A stretch of DNA of 64,000 nucleotides from Mycobacterium sp. DL592 (GCF_011694515.1 NZ_CP050192.1:3668172-3732171); one strand, 5' to 3'; positions 33,788 through 42,874 are shown, counted from the first letter of the stretch. Numbers and translations are program-made. Notes: generated from the sequence alone by a model not told the origin.

Positions 33788-34477
33788 ATGGAAAGCGCGG
33801 GAGGGAAGAGTATATACCTACTATTCTGCCTCAGTGGAGCGTTAGTCGTCTATTTCCTCCCGCACCAGCAGCACTACTGGCCACTGTATATCCTTGCAGG
33901 CGCATTCGCGATCGGACTTATGCTACTTCTCGCGGGTAGGTGCTTGATGGGTCAGCACCCAGTGTTAGCCGTCATCGCGATCCAGGGGTCGATCTTAGCA
34001 ACCGTTTCGGCAGGTATCACACTAATTGGCCTAGCGCTTTGGGGAGAGGAAGTGGCACGACGCTACGTTCAATGGCTACCCGCCGCTGAAAAGGACACAC
34101 TCCTCCGAGGAGGGGTGATGCTGATCGGCGGGTTGGTGTTGTTCCTGTTCGCCAACAGGTTCGGCAATCCCGAGAGCAAGGTATATCCCGCTGGGCAGAC
34201 GAAGGCGATCTTTGAGAAAGTGTTCAGCGGCAGGACAGGTATAAAAACCGTACAACAACAGGCGGTTTATGAACCGCACGTGGACCCACCGTTCAAGACC
34301 GAAGGTTGGCGATTTAGGGCCAGAATTACCCGCGCTCGAGCATTAAACGTACTTGTGCAGAAGAATCCTGCAAGGGAACCGCACCCGGTGGAGCCTCAGA
34401 CGCCCTCGTCGGATGCGGAATCAGCGCCAGCAGGCGATACACCAACACACGACAGCGAAGACCCACACGCTCAGTAG
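33788..34477 (+). CDS. Hypothetical membrane protein
   Basis: A 229-aa protein with four hydrophobic segments: SIYLLFCLSGALVVYFL, LYILAGAFAIGLMLLLAG, VLAVIAIQGSILATVSAG and GGVMLIGGLVLFLFA. A basic then acidic/Pro-rich cytoplasmic tail (about 130-229) follows. No family recognised. It starts 2 nt after the preceding small gene, so the two are likely co-expressed. Codon use is less GC-biased than in the flanking core genes, in agreement with acquired DNA. Confidence 0.55.
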   Translation: MESAGGKSIYLLFCLSGALVVYFLPHQQHYWPLYILAGAFAIGLMLLLAGRCLMGQHPVLAVIAIQGSILATVSAGITLIGLALWGEEVARRYVQWLPAAEKDTLLRGGVMLIGGLVLFLFANRFGNPESKVYPAGQTKAIFEKVFSGRTGIKTVQQQAVYEPHVDPPFKTEGWRFRARITRARALNVLVQKNPAREPHPVEPQTPSSDAESAPAGDTPTHDSEDPHAQ

Positions 34478-34750
34478 CGCGCCATGGGACCTTCCCGCCA
34501 AAAAATTAAACATCAGCCGATTTATTCGCCGCCTCGTGCAGTGGGGCGGGAGCAGGCAACCTCGCATAAGTTGGCCTGCGCCGACCCCGAGTCCTCAAGC
34601 AACCATTCTGAGCAATCGCTACCCACGGCGCGACTTCACCATCGACCCCACCAGGGACTACCAACCCACCGGCGCTCCCAAAGGCCCCAAACGTAAAAAC
34701 CGCGGACCTAAAGTAGGTCCGCAGCTATTCCGATGTCCTGCGATACTCTA
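34478..34750. other. Gene-free spacer before the tRNA-derived repeat
   Basis: I see no gene with a ribosome site here. The stretch ends with a strong hairpin (34702-34722), annotated separately. Confidence 0.4.
34695..34722 (-). terminator. Rho-independent terminator (minus strand)
   Basis: GCGGACCTA (34702-34710) pairs perfectly with TAGGTCCGC (34714-34722) around a 3-nt loop. Read on the minus strand the stem is followed by GGTTTTTACG, a U-run (34695-34699). It would stop transcripts coming leftward out of the tRNA-flanked segment. Confidence 0.65.
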
Positions 34751-34840
34751 CCCACGAAAACAACCCCCAAAGAAATCTCCGAGGGCTGTTTCGTTTAGTA
34801 GCGGGACAGGATTCGAACCTGCGACCTCTGGGTTATGAGC
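34751..34840 (-). repeat. Displaced 3' half of tRNA-fMet plus terminator (att-like direct repeat, left)
   Basis: This 90-nt stretch matches 38067-38157. The 38 nt at 34803-34840 are identical to 38120-38157 and cover the T-arm, variable loop and anticodon arm of the initiator tRNA. The rest, corresponding to the acceptor end and the downstream terminator hairpin, is diverged. It cannot form a tRNA because the 5' half is missing. This is the classic scar left when an element integrates into the 3' end of a tRNA gene. Confidence 0.8.
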
Positions 34841-35009
34841 TGTCGTCTCAATAGTTTGCTAGGTCCGTTAAGTCCCATTTATGCAGGTACCCCTGGCGTG
34901 CTCGCCCCATGACGGGGCGGGTGTAGCCCAGATTGCGCGCAGTGATGTACACAACAGATCGTCCGCGGGTGATCGGTTGGGTTGGTCACCGCGTTCGGTG
35001 CGTGGTGGC
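34841..35009. other. Gene-free spacer inside the island
   Basis: On the minus strand about 45 codons are open (34986-34853) but no motif or ribosome site supports a gene. It might be the end of a lost gene next to the attachment site. Confidence 0.3.
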
Positions 35010-35378
35010 CTAGAAGGCATCATGTTCCGCGATCACCTCGTATAGGGCAGGGCTGGACGCGAATTCGCGCAACGCCGGATCGGCGAACAATGCGCGACAC
35101 TCGGCAGTGGTGTGCGCGGCCAGGTATTCGGCGGCCGAGTTCCACACCGCGACGTTGACGTACCGGTACGTGGCGTCCCCCGAAAGCGCACGGTGCAGCC
35201 GCAGACCGATGAAGCCCGGCTGTGCCCGAAAGTAGCTGCTGGTACGTTGCCAAATTTCCTCGAACGGCCCGTCGCGGTCGGCGGTGACGACGAACGAATT
35301 GATCAGCGTGACCGGGCCGGCATGCGGCGCAACGGGAGTCGAGGCAGTCCGCCCATCGGGGTCAGTGGTGGCCGTCAT
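35010..35378 (-). CDS. Antibiotic biosynthesis monooxygenase (ABM) domain protein
   Basis: A 122-aa small ferredoxin-like-fold protein: LINSFVVTADRDGPFEEIWQ, YFRAQPGFIGLRLHRAL, YRYVNVAVWNSAAEYLAAH. ABM proteins oxidise quinol-type substrates without cofactors or degrade heme; the substrate here is unknown. ATG 35378 follows GGGGGTT. It is divergent from the HxlR regulator, and one dyad (35414-35428) sits between them, so it is probably controlled by that regulator. Confidence 0.78.
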   Translation of the reverse strand: MTATTDPDGRTASTPVAPHAGPVTLINSFVVTADRDGPFEEIWQRTSSYFRAQPGFIGLRLHRALSGDATYRYVNVAVWNSAAEYLAAHTTAECRALFADPALREFASSPALYEVIAEHDAF

Positions 35379-35413
35379 CGCAACCCCCATGCCCGAGCGC
35401 CGGCCCGCATTCA

Positions 35414-35428
35414 ATTGCGTGAAGCAAT
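35414..35428. promoter_or_regulatory. Dyad ATTGC-N5-GCAAT, candidate HxlR operator 1
   Basis: Perfect 5-bp arms with a 5-bp spacer (GTGAA) in the divergent promoter between the monooxygenase and HxlR genes. The same dyad recurs twice before the NmrA-like gene. Confidence 0.6.
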
Positions 35429-35433
35429 CTAGT

Positions 35434-35901
35434 ATGGATGGCATGCTGCCCAACACCTATGAGCGCCAGGTCTGCTCGATCGCCCGCAGTCTGGAGGTGA
35501 TCGGCGAGCGATGGACGCTGTTGATCGTTCGGGATGCGCTGAAGGGAGTGCGGCGGTTCGAGGACTTCCGCTCCCGGCTGGGCATCGCCCACAACGTGCT
35601 TAGTGAGCGTCTGGCGCGGCTCACCGAGGCCGGCGTGCTGGAGCGCCGGCTCTACCAGTCCCGGCCGGACCGGTATGAGTACGTGCTCACCGAGCGAGGC
35701 CTCGACCTCTGGCCGGTGGTGATGTCGTTGCTGATGTGGGGAGACCGCTACTTCGCTCCCGACGGCCCACCGGTGTTGACGCTGCACCGCGGTTGCGGTG
35801 GTCGGCTCACCCCCGGCTTCACCTGCGACGAGTGCGGCGCGAACCTGGGCCCCGGGGACGTCGAGCTGCTGCCAGGCCCGGGCCGAAGCGCCAGCGCCTA
35901 A
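35434..35901 (+). CDS. HxlR-family transcriptional regulator
   Basis: About 155 aa; ATG 35434 or 35443. The winged HTH shows the HxlR signature CSIARSLEVIGERWTLLIVRDALKGVRRFEDFRSRLGIAHNVLSERLARLTEAGVLERR. The early Cys is the one used for redox or electrophile sensing in several HxlR proteins. A C-terminal extension (HRGCGGRLTPGFTCDECG) carries three more Cys and may bind zinc. It probably represses itself, the divergent monooxygenase and the downstream oxidoreductase, judging by three copies of the same dyad. Confidence 0.88.
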   Translation: MDGMLPNTYERQVCSIARSLEVIGERWTLLIVRDALKGVRRFEDFRSRLGIAHNVLSERLARLTEAGVLERRLYQSRPDRYEYVLTERGLDLWPVVMSLLMWGDRYFAPDGPPVLTLHRGCGGRLTPGFTCDECGANLGPGDVELLPGPGRSASA

Positions 35902-35954
35902 CTCGGGCGGGAGTGGGCGGCGACGGCGACCCACATAGAAATTTCGTTGTGTCC

Positions 35955-35969
35955 ATTGCGTCATGCAAC
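35955..35969. promoter_or_regulatory. Dyad ATTGC-N5-GCAAC, candidate HxlR operator 2
   Basis: One mismatch from the operator 1 dyad. Its start lies 32 bp before the equivalent position in operator 3, about three helical turns, so dimers could bind on one DNA face. Confidence 0.5.
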
Positions 35970-35981
35970 TGACTGTGCCAG

Positions 35982-36006
35982 AGTCGATTGCATAACGCAA
36001 TCGACT
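35982..36006. promoter_or_regulatory. 25-bp palindrome AGTCGATTGC-N5-GCAATCGACT, candidate HxlR operator 3
   Basis: Perfect 10-bp arms and a 5-bp spacer (ATAAC), with the same ATTGC/GCAAT core as the other two sites. It ends 15 bp before the NmrA-like start codon, so a bound protein would block initiation. Confidence 0.65.
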
Positions 36007-36021
36007 CGAAGGAAACATCTC

Positions 36022-36942
36022 ATGACCGACGCTCCGATCCTCGTCACCGGTGCCGCGGGCGGCACCCAGGGCTCGACGGGCTTACACGTCACCCGACTAC
36101 TGCGCGAGCGCGGCGAACCAGTACGCGCATTCGTCCACCACCTCGACGACCGCTCGGAACGGTTGCGCGCGTGGGGAGCCGAGGTGGTCCAAGGCGACCT
36201 TCTCGATCTGCCCACAGTCACCGCAGCCATGGACGGCGTCGACCGCGCCTACTTCGCCTACCCCGTCCAGGACGGACTGCTGCAGGCTGCCGCGACGTTC
36301 GCCGCAGCAGCCCGCTCCGCAGGCGTCGAGCAGGTCGTGAATCTCTCTCAATGGCTGCAGCCCGACGGCGCTCACCCGACACCGCACCAGACCCGGCACT
36401 GGCTCGTCGAGCAAGTCTTCGACTGGGCGCTGATTGGCGCCGTGCATCTCGACGCCGCGGTGTTCTACGAGAATCTGCGCGCCCTGGTCGGGCCCACCCT
36501 GGCGAGGGGGGTCATCGCCGTGCCATGGGGACCGGCGACGACCGCGATCCCGATGGTGGGTGCAGAGGATGTCGCGCGCGTGGCCGCCGCAGTGCTGACC
36601 GGGCCCACCCTGCCGAACGGCACGGTGCTGCGCTTGATGGCGGGCAGCGTCACCAACGGCGAGATCGCCGACGCCTTCGCAGGCGCACTCGGCCGTCCGG
36701 TGCAGTACGTCGAGACCACCGACGAACAGTGGGCCAGCGTCGCGTCTGCCGCCGGGCTTCCGGACGTCGCCGTCGAGCACCTCGGCCACCTGTGGCGCTA
36801 CCTTCGCACTCGCCCAACGGAATACCAGGCGCTGTACCACGTCAGCGACACCTTCGAACAGTTCACCGGACGCCGCCCGCGGTCGCTGACCGATTTCCTC
36901 GCCGACCACGAAGGCCTCTTCGCAGAAGCGGTGGCGCGGTGA
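36022..36942 (+). CDS. NmrA-like NAD(P)-binding oxidoreductase
   Basis: A 306-aa atypical short-chain dehydrogenase. The N-terminal Rossmann loop is ILVTGAAGGTQGSTGLHV, followed by RAFVHHLDDRSERL (cofactor phosphate region), VVQGDLLD and the NmrA-like VVNLSQW. The SDR catalytic Tyr-X3-Lys is not evident, so it may be an NADPH sensor or an isoflavone-reductase-type enzyme. ATG 36022 follows AAGGAAAC. It overlaps the methyltransferase gene by one base (TGATG) and is preceded by two operator-like dyads. Confidence 0.82.
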   Translation: MTDAPILVTGAAGGTQGSTGLHVTRLLRERGEPVRAFVHHLDDRSERLRAWGAEVVQGDLLDLPTVTAAMDGVDRAYFAYPVQDGLLQAAATFAAAARSAGVEQVVNLSQWLQPDGAHPTPHQTRHWLVEQVFDWALIGAVHLDAAVFYENLRALVGPTLARGVIAVPWGPATTAIPMVGAEDVARVAAAVLTGPTLPNGTVLRLMAGSVTNGEIADAFAGALGRPVQYVETTDEQWASVASAAGLPDVAVEHLGHLWRYLRTRPTEYQALYHVSDTFEQFTGRRPRSLTDFLADHEGLFAEAVAR

Positions 36943-37769
36943 TGTCCACTCCAGGCGCGAGCACCTATGTCCTGGGCCATGCCGACGTCGAGCTGCAACG
37001 GCTGCTGCTGCAGGGTCGGCTGTACAACCACCACACCGAGCACGCACTCCGATTGGCCGGGTTGCGGGAGGGTATGCGGGTTCTCGACGTCGGCTGCGGA
37101 CCCGGGGAGGTGTCCTTCCTGGCTGCCCGCATCGTCGGTCCCACCGGCAGCGTGCTCGGCGTCGATGCCGACGGCGACGTCATCGAGTTCGCGCGCGCCC
37201 GCGCCGCCGAACGTGAACTGCCCACGGTCAGCTTTCAGACCGCGACCATCGCCGAGCTCACCCTCGACGAGCCGGTCGACGCGGTCATCGGCCGGCTCAT
37301 CTTGATGCATCTTCCCGAGCCGGTCGCGACGCTGCGTCAACTCGCCGCGCTGGTACGTCCCGGCGGTCTGATTGCATTCAGCGAGAACGACATCACTGCC
37401 GCGCGCTCCATACCGACCCTGCCCGAGTTCGCGGGCGTGACCGACGGGATCGTCGCCTGTTTTCGGGCCGTCGGCCTCGATCCCGCCTTCGGAACCAAGC
37501 TGCACAGCCTATTCCGACGCGCGGGCCTACCCGCACCTCGGCTCACCTCGGGTGCACCGGTCGGTGGTGCGAACGACACCGACGTCCTCGCCTACGCGGT
37601 CGAGGTCTGGCGCCTGATGCTGCCGGTCGCCACCCGGCTTGGCCTGGTCACCGACGAACTGGCCGATGTCGAAACCCTGCTGCCGACGTGGCGCGACGAG
37701 TTGGCGGCCGTCGACGCGATCATGATGATGCCGCCACTGCTCACCGCCTGGTCGCGACTACCGACGTAG
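36942..37769 (+). CDS. Class I SAM-dependent methyltransferase
   Basis: A 275-aa protein: motif I VLDVGCGPGEVSFLAA, acidic ribose contact GVDADGDVIEFAR, motif IV region VDAVIGRLILMHLPEP, and post-motif LAALVRPGGLIAFSEND. Substrate unknown; the family resembles UbiE/small-molecule methyltransferases. The TGATG junction with the NmrA-like gene indicates co-translation, so both likely act on one compound, perhaps detoxifying a quinone-like molecule together with the ABM protein. Confidence 0.85.
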   Translation: MSTPGASTYVLGHADVELQRLLLQGRLYNHHTEHALRLAGLREGMRVLDVGCGPGEVSFLAARIVGPTGSVLGVDADGDVIEFARARAAERELPTVSFQTATIAELTLDEPVDAVIGRLILMHLPEPVATLRQLAALVRPGGLIAFSENDITAARSIPTLPEFAGVTDGIVACFRAVGLDPAFGTKLHSLFRRAGLPAPRLTSGAPVGGANDTDVLAYAVEVWRLMLPVATRLGLVTDELADVETLLPTWRDELAAVDAIMMMPPLLTAWSRLPT

Positions 37770-38066
37770 GCGACGCCCGTGCGACGTAATCCGGAGGGAT
37801 GTCGGTGAGCCGGAGACGCGCCAGCTGAGGTGCGGAGGAGGCCGGACGGACAGGTGGCGGGCGACCGCGCTTGAGGACGTGCGCGCCGCGGTCGGCGCCA
37901 GCCGGCATGAGGGCTGCAGCGACAACCGGCTCGGCGACGGCGCAGTCGAACTGACCGCCTGAGCAACACGTCGGGCACGGCCCCAAGCGCCGGTTTAGGG
38001 CGTGTTGCCCCTTTGGCCCTACGGAAAGATAGCTAGCTTTGCGAATGCCCTAAAGCGTTCCCATGA
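37770..38066. other. Gene-free stretch at the right end of the island
   Basis: About 300 bp between the methyltransferase and the tRNA-associated repeat. Open frames here lack start sites and family resemblance. I see no promoter or hairpin worth naming. Confidence 0.4.
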
Positions 38067-38157
38067 CCCACGAAAACGGCCCCCGGAGAAATCTCCGGGG
38101 GCCGTTTCGATTAGTAGCGGGGACAGGATTCGAACCTGCGACCTCTGGGTTATGAGC
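38067..38157 (-). repeat. Right copy of the tRNA-fMet 3' direct repeat (intact)
   Basis: Partner of 34751-34840; includes the tRNA terminator and the tRNA 3' half up to the anticodon arm. 38 nt (38120-38157) are identical to the left copy, the rest aligns with several substitutions and one single-base gap. Confidence 0.8.
38074..38107 (-). terminator. Terminator of tRNA-fMet
   Basis: AAACGGCCCCCGGAGA (38074-38089) is perfectly complementary to 38092-38107, a 16-bp stem. On the minus strand the stem ends in a short T run (CCGTTTTCG). It starts a few bases after the tRNA 3' end. Confidence 0.85.
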
Positions 38158-38188
38158 CCAGCGAGCTACCGAGCTGCTCCACCCCGCG
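38115..38188 (-). tRNA. Initiator tRNA-fMet (CAT anticodon)
   Basis: The minus strand gives a full cloverleaf: acceptor CGCGGGG, D-arm GAGC...GCTC, anticodon arm CTGGG-CTCATAA-CCCAG, T-arm with GTTCGAATCC. Initiator hallmarks are the unpaired first position (C1 against T72) and the three consecutive G-C pairs in the anticodon stem. CCA is not encoded. It is also the apparent integration target of the segment to its left. Confidence 0.95.
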
Positions 38189-38201
38189 ACGGGTAAACAC
38201 A

Positions 38202-38224
38202 ACGTTACCCAACGGCAGCCAATG
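38202..38224 (-). promoter_or_regulatory. Possible tRNA-fMet promoter
   Basis: Read on the minus strand, TAACGT (38207-38202) could be a -10 box placing the start about 7 nt before the tRNA 5' end. A weak TTGGTT-type -35 lies about 18 bp upstream. Assigned by spacing only. Confidence 0.3.
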
Positions 38225-38303
38225 CAACCAAATCGGGTGCTCAGAGGCTCCTGATCTGCACGGTTTGAATCCTGCCGCGATACCGGACAGTCTCAATACA
38301 GAC

Positions 38304-38951
38304 ATGACCAAGATTTCAGCGCCCCGTACCGTAACCGCAGCATTGACCCTCGTGATGGCTCTGAGCGCGACCGCCTGCGACAACCAGGTCGGCGTTCCGG
38401 GCACCGCGTCCAGCTCCGCCACCGCTCCGGCACCTGCGGCCCCCTCAACCACCACTAAGGCCACCAGCACGCCGACGACGGCCCGTGCGCAGCCTCAGGA
38501 CTACTCGCGCCTGCTCCTCGAAGGCCGGGACATCTCCTCGGCCGAGGACACCTACACCGCCCAGCCGACGGGCCCGAATCAGGACCCCAAGACCGGTGCC
38601 GAAGTGCTGCTCGTCAACCAGGACCAGACGAAGGCCGTCAACATCCTCATCGCGGAACTCCCCGATCCGGCCGCCGCACCGTCCGCGCTCCAGGAAGCAC
38701 AAGCGAACCTGCCGAAAACGCTGACCGGCGGCCAACCGCAGCCCTCCCCGGTGGGCAGCGGGGGCACCGTGGTGTCGGGCACCTCCCCGGACGGCACCAA
38801 GTCGGTGACCGTCCTGCTGTTCACCGAAGGCACCGCGCTGGCACGCATCGAATTCGACGGCCTACCAGGCCAACCCGCCTCAAATGCCCTAGTGACCAAC
38901 GTCGGGCAGAAGCAGGACATCGCGTTACGCGTCGGCCAGGCAGCGCGCTAA
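38304..38951 (+). CDS. Putative lipoprotein
   Basis: A 215-aa lipoprotein precursor: signal peptide [20 protein letters not shown] and lipobox ATAC with Cys25. A Ser/Thr/Pro/Ala-rich linker (30-70) follows, then a folded domain with [13 protein letters not shown] and [22 protein letters not shown]. This resembles the extracellular ligand-binding-like domain of several mycobacterial lipoproteins, but I cannot name it. It converges with rnz and overlaps it by 4 nt. Confidence 0.75.
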   Translation: MTKISAPRTVTAALTLVMALSATACDNQVGVPGTASSSATAPAPAAPSTTTKATSTPTTARAQPQDYSRLLLEGRDISSAEDTYTAQPTGPNQDPKTGAEVLLVNQDQTKAVNILIAELPDPAAAPSALQEAQANLPKTLTGGQPQPSPVGSGGTVVSGTSPDGTKSVTVLLFTEGTALARIEFDGLPGQPASNALVTNVGQKQDIALRVGQAAR

Positions 38952-39859
38952 CGCCGCTTGGGCACCGCCACCCGCATGAGGTCCTCGGCCACCACCGTGT
39001 CCCCGGTGAACTCGCGAGCGGCCTCCTCGCGATACCGCTCGCCAGCATCGGGATAGCGCTGCGAGAAGTGCGTCAACACCAGCCTGTGCACCCCGCATTC
39101 GCGCGCCACCCGAGCGGCCTGCCGGGCGGTCAGATGGCCGTATTCGCTTGCCAGGCACTCATCTTCGTCGAGAAAGGTCGCTTCGATGACCAGCAGGTCG
39201 ACCCCGTCAGCCAGGGCGTACACGTTGTCGCACAGCCGGGTGTCCATCACGAACGCGAAGCGCTGGCCCCGCCTGACCTGACTGACCTCGTCGGCCGACA
39301 CGACCCGCTCCCCCACCCGGACCGACCCGCTCCGGTCCAGCTCCCCGACCGCAGGACCGTCAATTCCGAAGGCGGCCAGGGCTTCCGGAAGGAACCGTCG
39401 TCCGTCCGGCTCCACGAGGCGGTAGCCGTAGACCTCGATCGAATGGTCCAGCGGCAGCGCTTCCAGGACGCCGAACGCACCCACCGCGACGGGCCCGGGG
39501 CCGCGGACTGGTTCCTCGTGGACGTCGACGACGTCGTGGAACGCCGAGGCGTGCCGAAGCCGCTCGAAGTACACCTGCCCAGAGTGCGGGTAGTGCGCGG
39601 TAACAGGACGGTCAGTGCGATCCAGTGACAGGCGCTGCAGCACTCCCGGCACACCCAGACAGTGATCGCCGTGAAAGTGCGTGAGGCACAACCGTGTCAC
39701 GCTGCTGGGCGCCACCCCGGCGAACAGCATCTGCCGCTGGGTGCCCTCCCCCGGATCGAAGAGGAAACCCTCGCCGTCCCACCGCAGCAGGTAGCCGTTG
39801 TGGTTGCGATACCGGGTCGGCACCTGGCTGGCGGTACCCAGTACGACTAGTTCCCGCAC
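38948..39859 (-). CDS. rnz: Ribonuclease Z (tRNase Z)
   Basis: A 303-aa metallo-beta-lactamase-fold nuclease. The zinc motif HFHGDH (H61, H63, D65, H66) and later [10 protein letters not shown] and [10 protein letters not shown] (metal His) match tRNase Z, which trims the 3' trailer of tRNA precursors before CCA addition. The neighbouring tRNA-fMet lacks an encoded CCA, so it needs this kind of processing. The start is GTG 39859. No flexible-arm problem is seen; length is usual. Confidence 0.93.
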   Translation of the reverse strand: MRELVVLGTASQVPTRYRNHNGYLLRWDGEGFLFDPGEGTQRQMLFAGVAPSSVTRLCLTHFHGDHCLGVPGVLQRLSLDRTDRPVTAHYPHSGQVYFERLRHASAFHDVVDVHEEPVRGPGPVAVGAFGVLEALPLDHSIEVYGYRLVEPDGRRFLPEALAAFGIDGPAVGELDRSGSVRVGERVVSADEVSQVRRGQRFAFVMDTRLCDNVYALADGVDLLVIEATFLDEDECLASEYGHLTARQAARVARECGVHRLVLTHFSQRYPDAGERYREEAAREFTGDTVVAEDLMRVAVPKRR

Positions 39860-39865
39860 CCGGGA

Positions 39866-42800
39866 CTACTTGGCTGAGTCGTACGCATTCATCGCATCGT
39901 TGAGCCGCTGCAGCGCCGAGCCGTAGTCGGCGAAGTTGCCGCCCTGCTGGGCATCGCGCACCGCTGTCAGCGCCGCTTCGATGTCCTTGAGCGCAGCCGA
40001 CTTTGCCGGCGAGAGCGCCGTCGGCCCACCGGGCACCGCAGGCACCGCGGCGATCGGGGTGGGCACCTCCGGCGCCGCACCCGGCGGCGGTACGCCTGCG
40101 GGCGTGTCAGCGGGCTTGGCGCCCGGCGCAGGGGCGACGCCGGGGCCAGTGGCCGGAGCCGGACCCGTCGCCGTGGCGCCCGCACCGGCCCCGAAGATCC
40201 CGTCGAGCGCAGTACTGACCGTCGGCCCGTAACCGACCTTGTCGTTGTACATCATCGCCACCCGGATCAACCGTGGATACGACGACGCCGCGTCACTGGC
40301 TCCCGGCGAGGCATACACCGGTGCCACATAGATCAGGCCGCCCTGCCCCACCGGCAACGTGAGCAGGTTGCCCCACCGGATCCGGTTCTGGTTGTCCCGG
40401 CCGATGACACCCAGGTCCTGGCTGACCGCGGTGTCGGTACTGATCGCGTTGAACGCCAGCTTCGGACCGTTGACCTGACCGGGAATGGTCAGCACCGTGA
40501 TCTTGCCGTAGGTGTCGGGATCGGAACTCGCGCTGATATAGGCGGCCAGGAAGTCCCGGCGGAACCGGTTCATCGCGCTCGTCAACTGGAACGACGCCGA
40601 ATTGTCATTGCGGGCAAGGTCTTTGGCCACGATGTAGTACGGCGGCTGGTAACTGCTGGCCGTCGGGTTCGGGTCCAGCGGCACGTCCCAGAAATCCGAG
40701 GTGGAGAAGAACGTCACCGGGTCGTCGACGTGGTACTTGGCCAGCAGCATGCGCTGCACCTTGAACAGATCTTCGGGGTAGCGCAGATGCGCCGCCAGAT
40801 CCGGACTGATGTCGCTCTTCGGTTTGATCGTGCCGGGGAAGACGCTCATCCACGCCTTGAGAACCGGGTCGGACTCGTCCTGCGCGTACAGGGTGACGGT
40901 GCCGTCGTAGGCATCGACAGTGGCCTTCACCGAGTTACGGATGTAGGACACCTGCTTATCCGGGGCCAGCCGGTTCAGCGCCACCTCGTTGGAATCCGCG
41001 GTCGCCGAGGACAGCGACGTCAACTCCGAGTACGGGTAGTTGTCCAGCGTGGTGTAGCCGTCGACGATCCACACCATCCGCTTGTTGACGATCGCCGGGT
41101 ACACCGTCGAGTCGGTGGTCAGCCACGGCGCCACCGCCTCCACCCGTTGGGCGGGATCACGGTTGAACAGGATCTTGCTGTTCTCCCCGATCACGTTGGA
41201 GAACAAGAAGTTCCGCTCGGCGAACTTGGCTGCGAACACCGAACGGGCCAGCCAGTTGCCCACCGGGACACCACCGGTGCCCGAGTAGGTGTAGTTCTTG
41301 GTTTCGGTGTTGGTCTCGTAGTCGTACTCGCGGTCGGCGCCGTTCTTGCCGACGATCGCGTAGTCGTTGGCGGTGTTGGCGATCACCGGGCCGAAGTAGA
41401 TACGCGGCTGGTCCAGCGGTGCCGGCCCCGGCGAGATCACGCTGCCGTTGGCCCCGACAACACTGGCCAGGAATTCCGGGTACCCGCCATTCTGGTTGGG
41501 GTCGTTGGCAATTCCGCGCACGGTGTTGGCCGGGGAAGCGATGAAGCCGTTGCCGTGGGTGTAGACGGTGTGCCGGTTGATCCAGTCGCGCTGGTTGTCG
41601 ATCAACCGGTCGGGGTTGAGTTCCCGTGCGGCGACCACGAAGTCGCGCAAGCCACCGTCGGGACCCACATAGCGGTCAATCGAGAGCTGATCGGGGAAGT
41701 AGTAGAAGTTCTTGCCCTGCTGGAACTGGGTGAACGCCGGGCTGATGATCGTGGGATCCAGCACCCGGATGTTCGACGTGGTGGCCCGATCCGAGGCCAC
41801 CTGCTGGGCGGTGGCCGGCGCGTTCCCGCTGTAGTCGCGGTAGGTGACCGAATCCTTGGTCAACCCGTAGGCCTGCCTGGTCGCGGTGATACTGCGGCTG
41901 ATGTATTCGCTTTCCTTCTGCGCCGCATTGGGTTTGACGCTGATCTGCTCGACGATCATCGGCCAGCCCGCGCCCACGATCAGCGAGCTCAGCAGCAGCA
42001 GCACCAGACCGATCGCCGGAATACGCAAGTCGCGCAGGAACAGCGCCGAGAACACCGCCGCCGCGCAGATCAACGCGATCGCCATCAGGATCAGCTTGGC
42101 CGGCAGCACCGCGTTGATATCGGTGTAGCCCGCACCGGTGAACGGCTTGCCCACCCGGGTGTGGCTGAGTAGCTCGTAGCGGTCGAACCAGTAGGCGACG
42201 GCCTTGAGCAGCACCAGCACACCCACCAACGCCACCAGCTGGATACGCGCCGGGCGGCTCAGCACACCGGTGCGGCCGGCCAGTCGGATGCCGCCGAAGA
42301 TGTAGTGGCTGATCAGATTGGCCAGGAACGCCAGGAACACCGCGGCGAACAGGAACGACAGCACCAGCCGGTAGAACGGCAGATCGAAGGCGTAGAACCC
42401 GAGGTCCTTGCCGAACTGCGGATCGGTGACCCCGAAGTCGCCGCCGTGCAGGAACAGCTGAATCCGCGGCCAGTAGCTCTGCGCCACGATGCCGGCCAGC
42501 AGACCGATCACCGCGGGCGCGCCGATACCGAACAGCTTCAGCCGAGCCATCACCGCGGTGCGATACCGCGCCACCGGGTCGTTGGGGCCGACGGTCGGCA
42601 CGAACACCGGCCGGGTCCGGTAGGCCAGCGCCAGCCCGGCGAACACGATGGCGCCGACGAGCAGGCCGGCCGCCAGGAACACCACCAGCCGGGTCACCAG
42701 GACGGTGGTGAACACCGAGCGGTAGCCCAGCTCGCCGAACCACAACCAATCCACATAGGTGTCGATCAGGCGGGGACCCACCAGCAGCAGGACGACCACC

Positions 42801-42874
42801 GCGAGGGCGACACCGATGAGGATCCGGCTACGCCGAGTCAGCTTCGGCATCCTGGCAGCGGGCCGCATACTCAC
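39866..42874 (-). CDS. UPF0182 family membrane protein (Rv3193c-like)
   Basis: A 1002-aa protein. About seven transmembrane segments occupy the first 320 residues ([20 protein letters not shown] onward), followed by a large extracytoplasmic domain (about 330-890) and a Pro/Ala-rich tail (about 890-950) before a final helix. This is the layout of UPF0182 proteins, conserved in actinobacteria and of unknown function, probably envelope related. GTG 42874 has AGGAG 8 nt upstream; ATG 42868 is the alternative. Confidence 0.92.
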   Translation of the reverse strand: MSMRPAARMPKLTRRSRILIGVALAVVVLLLVGPRLIDTYVDWLWFGELGYRSVFTTVLVTRLVVFLAAGLLVGAIVFAGLALAYRTRPVFVPTVGPNDPVARYRTAVMARLKLFGIGAPAVIGLLAGIVAQSYWPRIQLFLHGGDFGVTDPQFGKDLGFYAFDLPFYRLVLSFLFAAVFLAFLANLISHYIFGGIRLAGRTGVLSRPARIQLVALVGVLVLLKAVAYWFDRYELLSHTRVGKPFTGAGYTDINAVLPAKLILMAIALICAAAVFSALFLRDLRIPAIGLVLLLLSSLIVGAGWPMIVEQISVKPNAAQKESEYISRSITATRQAYGLTKDSVTYRDYSGNAPATAQQVASDRATTSNIRVLDPTIISPAFTQFQQGKNFYYFPDQLSIDRYVGPDGGLRDFVVAARELNPDRLIDNQRDWINRHTVYTHGNGFIASPANTVRGIANDPNQNGGYPEFLASVVGANGSVISPGPAPLDQPRIYFGPVIANTANDYAIVGKNGADREYDYETNTETKNYTYSGTGGVPVGNWLARSVFAAKFAERNFLFSNVIGENSKILFNRDPAQRVEAVAPWLTTDSTVYPAIVNKRMVWIVDGYTTLDNYPYSELTSLSSATADSNEVALNRLAPDKQVSYIRNSVKATVDAYDGTVTLYAQDESDPVLKAWMSVFPGTIKPKSDISPDLAAHLRYPEDLFKVQRMLLAKYHVDDPVTFFSTSDFWDVPLDPNPTASSYQPPYYIVAKDLARNDNSASFQLTSAMNRFRRDFLAAYISASSDPDTYGKITVLTIPGQVNGPKLAFNAISTDTAVSQDLGVIGRDNQNRIRWGNLLTLPVGQGGLIYVAPVYASPGASDAASSYPRLIRVAMMYNDKVGYGPTVSTALDGIFGAGAGATATGPAPATGPGVAPAPGAKPADTPAGVPPPGAAPEVPTPIAAVPAVPGGPTALSPAKSAALKDIEAALTAVRDAQQGGNFADYGSALQRLNDAMNAYDSAK

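Larger units (their letters stand above)
34841..38157. mobile_element. Putative tRNA-fMet-associated island, no integrase visible
   Basis: The segment between the two direct repeats carries a monooxygenase, an HxlR regulator, an NmrA-like oxidoreductase and a methyltransferase. The arrangement (intact tRNA on the right, displaced 3' end on the left, both on the minus strand) is what insertion into the tRNA 3' end produces. No recombinase or excisionase gene is present, so the element is either immobilised or was mobilised in trans. Divergence of the left repeat indicates an old event. Confidence 0.45.

Noticed and set aside
34798..34840. Second functional tRNA-fMet
   Set aside because: Only the 3' half is present; D-arm and 5' acceptor strand are missing.
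34853..34986. Minus-strand open stretch near the left att-like repeat as an integrase remnant
   Set aside because: Only about 45 codons, no tyrosine-recombinase motif and no ribosome site.
40730..42172. 480-codon plus-strand frame inside the UPF0182 gene
   Set aside because: Antisense artefact of codon bias; no ribosome site and no family resemblance.
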